Virus record (IMG/VR): IMGVR_UViG_3300032116_001139 | Location: 1 to 26,523 of that record | Length of the DNA stretch: 26,523 nt | From: a virus | Strand: one strand, 5' to 3' | In this document: positions 1 through 4,675 of the stretch, piece after piece | Position numbering within the stretch: position 1 is the stretch's first letter | How the letters are laid out: every line of letters starts with the position of its first letter | Notes under the pieces: model-generated | Seen by the model: the letters and a program-made list of their open reading frames with translations, nothing else | Told to the model about the DNA's origin: nothing | Databases searched by the model: none | Made by a program: the position numbers and the translations under genes

Positions 1-56
1 GGGCAGTTAATCACGCGCTTGGCGGTGGACCCGCCAACGATATTGCTATGACTCAT
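1..56 (-). CDS. DUF2800-like protein, N-terminal fragment (runs off left edge)
   Basis: Only the first 18 codons lie in the window. They read MSHSNIVGGSTAKRVINC, which resembles the N-terminus of phage DUF2800 proteins, a family thought to be related to Cas4/RecB-type PD-(D/E)XK nucleases. The ATG at 56-54 has a good ribosome binding site, AAGGAG, 8 bases upstream, and a sigma70-like promoter further upstream. The gene is transcribed leftward, divergently from the VRR-NUC nuclease and helicase operon, which fits a DNA replication/recombination region. The family name rests on recall of a short N-terminal signature; no catalytic residue is visible in this fragment. Confidence 0.6.
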   Translation of the reverse strand, partial: MSHSNIVGGSTAKRVINC

Positions 57-85
57 CGAGGACTCTCCTTTACTGTGTTTGCGCA

Positions 86-114
86 AGCGTAGACCGGCGC
101 GTTTGGCTTGTCAA
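86..114 (-). promoter_or_regulatory. Sigma70-like promoter for the leftward DUF2800-like gene
   Basis: On the minus strand TTGACA (114-109, a perfect -35) is followed by a 17-base spacer and TACGCT (91-86), which keeps the key T, A and final T of a -10 box. The AAGGAG ribosome site and ATG at 56 follow about 30 bases downstream. The -35 sits in the block AATGCTTGAC, which also occurs at the promoter near 16794. Confidence 0.55.
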
Positions 115-143
115 GCATTGTTTTATCGCATAGGATTCTCAAC

Positions 144-431
144 ATGAGAGAGAAGACGATTGAGGAATACCTGACCTGGGCGGTGGAGCGCGCAGGCGGT
201 GTCACGTTCAAGTTTAGAAGCCCGAGCCAGCGCGGCGTTGCCGATCGCATCGTCTGCCTGCCGAATGGTCAGACGTGGTTTGTTGAACTCAAGGCCGAGC
301 GCGGGCGGTTGTCGTCACTACAGAAAGTGTTTGCGTCCGTGATGGCGCAAACGAACCAGCGTTACAAAGTCATATATTCCATAGAGGAAGTCGATGCTTT
401 TGTTGAGACCGTATCAAGAGCAAGCGGCTGA
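144..431 (+). CDS. VRR-NUC domain nuclease
   Basis: A 95-residue single-domain protein of the VRR-NUC branch of the PD-(D/E)XK nucleases, which cut branched or flapped DNA during repair and replication. Visible family features are the N-terminal helix with EEYL (7-10), GG (18-19), the GVADRI segment with catalytic Asp34, the FVELK strand with Glu48 and Lys50, and Gln60 in the following helix. ATG 144 is chosen over the upstream TTG at 108 because AGGA lies 8 bases before it and the family normally begins near the EEYL helix. The 3' end overlaps the helicase gene by 38 bases, so the two are probably co-translated. Standalone VRR-NUC beside an SNF2 helicase is a recurrent phage arrangement. The biochemical substrate is inferred from the family. 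Confidence 0.9.
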   Translation: MREKTIEEYLTWAVERAGGVTFKFRSPSQRGVADRIVCLPNGQTWFVELKAERGRLSSLQKVFASVMAQTNQRYKVIYSIEEVDAFVETVSRASG

Positions 432-1731
432 CTTTCTCTACGAGCACGACCGCGCGATGGTGCTGGCGCCTGTGGGCGCTGGCAAGACCGCGCTCACCCT
501 CACGGCGATGCGCGATGCAGTACAGGACGGCGTTGTCAAGCGTTGGCTCGTCGTGGCGCCGCTGCGTGTGGCGCAACACGTCTGGCCGGTCGAGGCAACC
601 AAATGGACACCCGATCTCACCCTATCCGTCGCTGTAGGCTCGCCCTCTTGGCGACTCAAAGCGTTGGCGTCAAATGCCCGCGTGGTGGTTACGAACTACG
701 ATAATTTGCAGTGGCTAGCTAAACAGAAGATGGACTTTGACGGCGTGGTGTTCGACGAGCTGACGCGTCTCAAGAACCCGTCGGGCGTTCGCTTCAAAGC
801 GATTCTGAAGGCGCTGGAGCCGGTCAAGATTCGGTGGGGGCTGACGGGCAGCTTCACGTCAAACGGCCTAGAGGACGTGTTTGGGCAATGCAAAATCATC
901 GACCAAAGCCTACTTGGGCGGAGCAAAGGCGCCTTTTTGCAGCAGTATTTTATCTGCCTCAACAGGGAGTATGGCGAGTGGACACCCGCTACCGGCGCGT
1001 TGCCGCAGGTGATGGCGCGGATCAAGCCTGCGACCTATGTGCTAGAGCCTGGCGAATACAAAGACAAGCTGCCGCCGTTGCACACCGTAACGCTACGTTG
1101 CGAGCTCCTTGACCGCGAGCCCTACGAGAAGATGAAGCGGGACTTCATGGTGGAGTTCCCCGACGCGCAAGCGATCGCGGCTAACGCGGCGGCTGTCACA
1201 GCCAAGTTGCAGCAGATGGCCTCGGGGTTCGTCTACGACACGACCCGCACGGCCTCCGACCGACCCGGCAAGTTCGACGTGACGCAGAAGACCGTGTGGT
1301 TTTCTGACCACAAGTTAGAGCTGCTGGAAGACTTGCTAGACGAAAACCAACACGCCAATACGATAATTGTTTACAATTACCAAGCCGAACTGGAGGCGCT
1401 GAAGCGCTGGTATCCGAAAGCGGCGACGATTGACCAACCGGGCGTCATCGACGCGTGGAACCGAGGCGAGATTGAGCTGTTACTGATCCACCCGAAGTCG
1501 GCGGGTCACGGGCTCAACTTGCAGCACGGCGGCAGTCGGATGGTGTTTCTGTCGCTGCCGTGGTCGCTAGAGGAGTACGAGCAGACGATCGGACGGCTGC
1601 ACCGTAGCGGCCAGCGGCATGACGTGTGGGTCTATGTCCTGCAAACGGACAAGACGATTGACGAGAAGATTTGGGCGGCGCTGCATGACAAGCGCGCCAT
1701 GTCAGACGTAGCAATGTGGGAGCTGAAATGA
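394..1731 (+). CDS. SNF2-type (superfamily 2) DNA helicase/translocase
   Basis: A 445-aa SF2 ATPase. Motif I is APVGAGKT (25-32, Lys31), motif Ia lies near VVAPLR (53-58), motif II is VVFDELTR (118-125, Asp121-Glu122), motif III is GLTGS (149-153), motif V begins SAGHGLN (369-375) and motif VI is QTIGRLHRSGQ (397-407), the form typical of SNF2/RAD54-like proteins. It should translocate on double-stranded DNA or remodel replication and recombination intermediates using ATP. The length is compact, with no extra nuclease domain; the VRR-NUC domain is supplied by the upstream overlapping gene. The start at 394 has GAGG about 6 bases upstream. The next gene starts inside its stop codon (ATGA). Helicase identity is certain; the biological role is inference. 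Confidence 0.93.
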   Translation: MLLLRPYQEQAADFLYEHDRAMVLAPVGAGKTALTLTAMRDAVQDGVVKRWLVVAPLRVAQHVWPVEATKWTPDLTLSVAVGSPSWRLKALASNARVVVTNYDNLQWLAKQKMDFDGVVFDELTRLKNPSGVRFKAILKALEPVKIRWGLTGSFTSNGLEDVFGQCKIIDQSLLGRSKGAFLQQYFICLNREYGEWTPATGALPQVMARIKPATYVLEPGEYKDKLPPLHTVTLRCELLDREPYEKMKRDFMVEFPDAQAIAANAAAVTAKLQQMASGFVYDTTRTASDRPGKFDVTQKTVWFSDHKLELLEDLLDENQHANTIIVYNYQAELEALKRWYPKAATIDQPGVIDAWNRGEIELLLIHPKSAGHGLNLQHGGSRMVFLSLPWSLEEYEQTIGRLHRSGQRHDVWVYVLQTDKTIDEKIWAALHDKRAMSDVAMWELK

Positions 1732-1925
1732 ACTGGCGCGAACTAAACGCACAACTGAATCAGATGGCCGAAACTGAGGTCAAAGCCCTTCTTGACGCCG
1801 AGATGGCAGGCCGCCAGCGCGTCACCTTTGTCGAGCGACTGCACCAGCGTTACTGCGCCCTGCGCGCGACACGCGAGCGGGCTGAGATGATGGCCCTACT
1901 CGCCCCGCGCTCGCAGGTAGCGTAA
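1728..1925 (+). CDS. Small helical protein, last gene of the nuclease/helicase operon
   Basis: A 65-aa protein starting MNWRELNAQLNQM, predicted mostly alpha-helical and rich in Glu, Arg and Leu, with the segment LHQRYCALRATRERAE suggesting an amphipathic helix. It resembles a short conserved protein found beside phage SNF2 helicases, but no function is known to me. The ATG at 1728 overlaps the helicase TGA (ATGA), so it is likely translationally coupled; a GTG at 1716 in the same frame is less likely. Its last 30 bases overlap the 3' end of the opposing metallophosphoesterase gene. A helicase or nuclease accessory role is only inference from position. Confidence 0.75.
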   Translation: MNWRELNAQLNQMAETEVKALLDAEMAGRQRVTFVERLHQRYCALRATRERAEMMALLAPRSQVA

Positions 1926-2957
1926 GTATTCGGCGCCTTCTTCGGGCGTCCACCAGACTTTGACCATATCGGGATGGTCTGGTGGCAGGCTCGGGTTGAT
2001 CGTCACTAGGGCGCAGGGACTGAACGCGTTGTCGCGGAAGCCTCGCTCCTTGGCGTAGCGATCAAACACTTTGTAGCTGGCGACCTTCATCGTGTGCATT
2101 GCAATGCCCGTAATCGGGTCTTTGAGCACTGAGTAAGCCGATTCGTGTTTGTGCCCCGCGACGTAGATGTGGTCGCGGGTGCCCATAATCGCTGCCTTCA
2201 TTGGCCCATGAGCCGGGTTCCAGATCGACGAGCCGGTGTGGTCGTGCCGACTGTTGACGCGCACCTCGACCCCGTTCGGAAAGCGCAGCGCGATGCGGGC
2301 TTCGCTTGACTTGTAGAGCGCGTCCTGTTGTTTGGCAATCCAACGCATCGGATCACCCGAGCCTGACCACAGGTCGTGGTTGCCGCCGAGTATCCAGAGC
2401 CAGTTGCATCGGCCCACGAACCACTCTGCGAGGCGCCAGGCCTGCGCCGCTGACGTACTCTGCTCGCCGTAGAGCTTGGCCAGACGGCCTACCCAGTTGT
2501 TCGTGGTGTCGCCTACGTTGACGGCGAACAGCCCTTCGGTGTCTTGGACGAGCTGCGTGTGGCGCTCCAGCGCCTCGATGTCAGTGCCGTCGTCATCGAC
2601 GTGCGGGTCGCCAAAGAACAAGATGCCTATGGCGCCAGGTATCTTGATCCGAACTGGAATCAGTTTTGAGGCTTCTTCGTGCTCGCGCTTGTGCGCGAAC
2701 TGCCGCTTGCGGTGCTCAATGAGCTGCTCGATCGGCACGTCGTCCATCGGCAGCGGGGTAAACTCAAAGTCTTTCTCGGGCAGCGTAGCCTTGTTGTAGG
2801 TCGAGTCGGGAACTTCAAACCCCTTGGCTTTGAGCCCGTCAATTCGGGCCATAATGGACCGAGCGTTTACATTCAACAATCGCGCTGCTTCTGCTCTAAC
2901 CCCATTTGCTTCGCGTAGCGCCTTGACTAGCTGATCGTCGGATACTTTCCGAGCCAT
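1896..2957 (-). CDS. Metallophosphoesterase with N-terminal HTH
   Basis: A 353-aa calcineurin-like phosphoesterase. The metal-binding motifs are in order: GDPH (116-119, Asp117 and His119), GDTTNN (149-154, Asp150), GGNHD (191-195, Asn193 and His194), a His-rich RHDH (237-240) and GHKH (268-271). Residues about 5-45 form a Fis/HTH_8-like helix-turn-helix (DDQLVKALREANG, then AEAARLLNVNARSIMARI), followed by a charged linker to about 105. Substrate is unknown; the family includes nucleases and protein, nucleotide and phosphodiester phosphatases. The HTH suggests DNA targeting. GGAG lies 6 bases before the ATG. It is the last gene of the leftward late operon, 3 bases after the HEXXH protein, and its 3' end overlaps the opposing 65-aa gene. 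Confidence 0.88.
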   Translation of the reverse strand: MARKVSDDQLVKALREANGVRAEAARLLNVNARSIMARIDGLKAKGFEVPDSTYNKATLPEKDFEFTPLPMDDVPIEQLIEHRKRQFAHKREHEEASKLIPVRIKIPGAIGILFFGDPHVDDDGTDIEALERHTQLVQDTEGLFAVNVGDTTNNWVGRLAKLYGEQSTSAAQAWRLAEWFVGRCNWLWILGGNHDLWSGSGDPMRWIAKQQDALYKSSEARIALRFPNGVEVRVNSRHDHTGSSIWNPAHGPMKAAIMGTRDHIYVAGHKHESAYSVLKDPITGIAMHTMKVASYKVFDRYAKERGFRDNAFSPCALVTINPSLPPDHPDMVKVWWTPEEGAEYLRYLRARGE

Positions 2958-2960
2958 CGT

Positions 2961-3317
2961 TTACTCCATCGTTGTTAGCATCTGTTGCAGCAAGTGCCCG
3001 AGGCGATCTACGAGCTGTTCGTCGCGGGACAAATCATCATGTCCTGCCACGTCAAGCATCGCGTGAATTGCTTCGTGAGCCCACACCTGCTGGCGATTTG
3101 TGCCTTTACAAGAACTTAGAATGTGAATCTCATACTTGTCAGGAAGCCACATTCCAACACAATTTTTGCCATGCCGCCACTTTGAAGGCGGAATAGCTTT
3201 TACTTTGATGGTGTGACCGGCAAGTTGAAAGTGCTGTGGGATACCGTCGTCGCGTGTTACGGCGCCGGTTGTGCCCACTTTTGCAGCGCACGCAGTTTTG
3301 CGTTTTGCGCGTCGCAT
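2961..3317 (-). CDS. Putative small zinc metallopeptidase-like protein (HEXXH)
   Basis: A protein of up to 118 aa with HEAIH at 81-85 in a helix and a following acidic helix containing Asp99-Glu100 as a possible third zinc ligand, a layout seen in minimal zincin-like and ImmA/IrrE-like proteins. Start choice is uncertain. The ATG at 3317 overlaps the 3' end of the Rz gene by 61 bases and has no clear ribosome site; a GTG at 3278 would give 105 aa and keep the whole catalytic region. It lies between the spanins and the metallophosphoesterase and is probably co-transcribed with lysis genes. Target is unknown. It could be an inactive zinc-binding protein, since only the HEXXH core is visible. 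Confidence 0.7.
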   Translation of the reverse strand: MRRAKRKTACAAKVGTTGAVTRDDGIPQHFQLAGHTIKVKAIPPSKWRHGKNCVGMWLPDKYEIHILSSCKGTNRQQVWAHEAIHAMLDVAGHDDLSRDEQLVDRLGHLLQQMLTTME

Positions 3318-3718
3318 TGCGCGGCTAGTTCGCGTAGCTCGGGCCCGATGTCTGGCCCTTGTTCAAAATTTGTTCCAGCCGATCCTGCACTGCTCCCGGC
3401 GGCGGGGGCGGCTCCATCAGCTCCTTGGGCGGCGCTACCGGCTGGCACTGCGGCGGGCTCGCGGCACAACCGGACAGGAGTAGAGCGAGCAGGACGGCGA
3501 GCAAGAGCAGCCAGTTCGGATGCGTACGCAGACGAAGCCACTTCAGCACGTATGCGATTAGCACGCTCGGTCCGTAGTTCAGCTTCCAGACGCTCCACTT
3601 GAGGGCGAATTTCTTCACGGCCTTGCTCCCGAAATGTGTGTGCCGCGTAGACTGCCAGCAACCCTAAGCCGGCTGTCAAGATCAAATGCGGCGCGTACTT
3701 CAGTAACCAGTAAGGCAC
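3257..3718 (-). CDS. Rz: Rz-like i-spanin (inner-membrane subunit)
   Basis: A 153-aa type II membrane protein. A single N-terminal transmembrane segment (about residues 8-26) is followed by a charged coiled coil (about 30-75), an Ala/Pro/Gly-rich stretch and a C-terminal helix, the architecture of phage inner-membrane spanins that bridge to an outer-membrane lipoprotein and fuse the membranes at lysis. The low-complexity middle coincides with the Rz1 gene nested in another frame. The start is GTG, sharing one base with the endolysin stop (TAGTG), so coupling is likely; no strong ribosome site is seen. Assignment rests on topology, position after an endolysin and the nested lipoprotein gene rather than on sequence identity. 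Confidence 0.82.
   Translation of the reverse strand: MPYWLLKYAPHLILTAGLGLLAVYAAHTFREQGREEIRPQVERLEAELRTERANRIRAEVASSAYASELAALARRPARSTPVRLCREPAAVPAGSAAQGADGAAPAAGSSAGSAGTNFEQGPDIGPELRELAAQCDAQNAKLRALQKWAQPAP
3325..3618 (-). CDS. Rz1: Rz1-like o-spanin lipoprotein nested inside the Rz gene
   Basis: This gene lies wholly within the Rz coding region in a different frame. It has a hydrophobic run (LLLLAVLLALLLSGC) ending in a lipobox with Cys51, then a proline-rich mature domain (CQPVAPPKELMEPPPPPG), the signature of Rz1 outer-membrane lipoproteins. The mature form would be 47 residues. The start is unresolved: GTG 3618 has GGGAG 7 bases upstream but gives a long 50-residue leader; GTG 3549 lacks a ribosome site but gives a standard 27-residue signal peptide. 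With Rz it should span the periplasm and disrupt the outer membrane at lysis, which points to a Gram-negative host. Confidence 0.85.
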   Translation of the reverse strand: MKKFALKWSVWKLNYGPSVLIAYVLKWLRLRTHPNWLLLLAVLLALLLSGCAASPPQCQPVAPPKELMEPPPPPGAVQDRLEQILNKGQTSGPSYAN

Positions 3719-4059
3719 TACTTTACACCATTGTGCTCAAAACTGTAGTGGTTGCCGTCATTGAACCGTCCGCCCCAGCGCGCCAGCGGGTGCTGCTGCT
3801 CCCACCATTCACCTAGCGGTTGGTGGTCTTCGGATTGTTCCAAAAACTCACCGTTTCGGAACAAGTTGAGATCAATAGCCAAACGCACCTTATGGGCGCT
3901 GTTGGGGTGGCTATAGGACTTACGTACGCCTAAAGCGCCGTGGACTCTGGGGTCTCTGTAGGCGTCGCCTAGTGAGACCTCATAGCCCAGCTCGTAAGCC
4001 TTCTCAATCAGTTTGGCCACCAGACGGGCGAACACACGTTGCTTTTGGCCTAACGTCAC
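3718..4059 (-). CDS. M15-family peptidase endolysin (VanY/L-Ala-D-Glu peptidase-like)
   Basis: A 113-aa single-domain peptidase of the M15 family, which cuts the peptide stems of peptidoglycan. The zinc-site motif S-x-H-x6-D appears as SAHKVRLAID (54-63, with His56 and Asp63), and the C-terminal GNHYSFEH (102-109) supplies the last histidine ligand, His104. The N-terminal helix and GDAYRD (31-36) also match phage endolysins of this class. There is no cell-wall-binding domain and no signal peptide, so release through a holin is expected. GTG at 4059 overlaps the TGA of the preceding membrane protein (GTGA), and the stop shares a base with the Rz start. Bond specificity cannot be decided from sequence alone. 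Confidence 0.88.
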   Translation of the reverse strand: MTLGQKQRVFARLVAKLIEKAYELGYEVSLGDAYRDPRVHGALGVRKSYSHPNSAHKVRLAIDLNLFRNGEFLEQSEDHQPLGEWWEQQHPLARWGGRFNDGNHYSFEHNGVK

Positions 4060-4283
4060 GGCTTGTCAGCTTTGGCGTCTAGCTTGTCGTTTATGCGCAT
4101 AAGCATCGTTTTGATTTCGTCGATGTCTTTGTGGTAGTCCACACGCGTCACATACGTCAACGGCATAGCACGCACGTCACGATCCAGTCGTTCAATGCTG
4201 CGGCTAATGTTGTTGAGAATCCACCCGCCAAACAAGCCAGCGATTCCTATGATGATGTTAAAGAGAATCTGCCCGTCATCCAT
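4056..4283 (-). CDS. Small membrane protein of the lysis cassette (N-terminal TM, C-terminal helix)
   Basis: A 75-aa protein with one N-terminal membrane segment (about residues 6-24, LFNIIIGIAGLFGGWIL), then a charged region with heptad-like spacing (IERLDRDVRAMPL, later DEIKTMLMRINDKLDAK). Similar proteins are common in phage lysis regions and are sometimes called holin- or XhlA-like. ATG 4283 is preferred over the in-frame GTG at 4286 because GGAG lies 6 bases before the ATG, and TGATG links it to the upstream gene by one base. It is directly upstream of the endolysin, so a holin or holin-regulator role is plausible but not demonstrated. Confidence 0.8.
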   Translation of the reverse strand: MDDGQILFNIIIGIAGLFGGWILNNISRSIERLDRDVRAMPLTYVTRVDYHKDIDEIKTMLMRINDKLDAKADKP

Positions 4284-4462
4284 CACACGCTCCGTAGCAC
4301 TAGGGTGACTAGCCAGCTAATCAGCGCTCCCGCCGATAGCCACAGCAGCTTTTCGACCCAATCAATCCGTTTCTCTAGCCTTGCTACCCGGTCTGCGACG
4401 GACTTGACCTTGTGGCCATAGTCCGTCTTCAGCAGGCGCAAGTCCTTGGTTTCGACCGTCAC
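4283..4462 (-). CDS. 59-aa coiled-coil plus C-terminal TM protein, lysis cassette
   Basis: A short gene recovered by translation from GTG 4462. The protein starts VTVETKDLRLLKTDYGHKV, continues with a coiled-coil-like segment (SVADRVARLEKRIDWVEKLL, about 21-40) and ends in one membrane segment (about 40-57). This matches small XhlA/hemolysin-like phage proteins in layout. GTG overlaps the stop of the upstream holin-like gene by four bases (GTGA), and its TGA shares a base with the ATG of the next membrane protein. The uninterrupted frame, precise overlaps on both sides and sensible topology support a real gene. It mirrors its downstream neighbour, which has the TM first and the helix second. 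Confidence 0.78.
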   Translation of the reverse strand: MTVETKDLRLLKTDYGHKVKSVADRVARLEKRIDWVEKLLWLSAGALISWLVTLVLRSV

Positions 4463-4665
4463 TTCTTATCGGCAAGCGCTTGCGTCGTAATCGTACGCAG
4501 CACTAGGTTCGTGACCGCGCCGACCAGCAAGATTGCCGCTGCGACATCTTGGCCGAACAGCGTCGTCAGGTGCCCAGCGAACATCTCGATGCTAGCAAGC
4601 AGCGCCAGCATAACGTTCCACCACACCGTTTTGGATTTAAGCGCACCTTTAATTGACGGGGGCAT
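4459..4665 (-). CDS. Putative holin (two hydrophobic segments)
   Basis: A 68-aa protein beginning MPPSIKGALKSKTVWWNV, with two hydrophobic segments (about 15-32 and 40-58) separated by a short loop and followed by a polar, partly charged C-terminal tail. Size and topology fit small phage holins, which form inner-membrane lesions that release endolysin. ATG 4665 is chosen because AAGGAG lies 6 bases upstream; a TTG start at 4686 would place the ribosome site inside the coding region. It is the first gene of the lysis cassette, directly after the last ejection-protein gene. No family was identified with certainty. Confidence 0.75.
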   Translation of the reverse strand: MPPSIKGALKSKTVWWNVMLALLASIEMFAGHLTTLFGQDVAAAILLVGAVTNLVLRTITTQALADKK

Positions 4666-4675
4666 AGTCGTCTCC

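Noticed and set aside
108-136. Possible plus-strand promoter TTGTCA-17 bp-TAGGAT before the nuclease gene
   Set aside because: The -10 box would be only 8 bases from the ATG and covers the AGGA ribosome site; without RNA data it cannot be told from chance, so it is not listed as a feature.
53-250. A 65-codon minus-strand frame across the divergent promoter region and the nuclease gene
   Set aside because: It covers the promoter and start of the DUF2800-like gene and the antisense of the VRR-NUC gene, with no ribosome site of its own.
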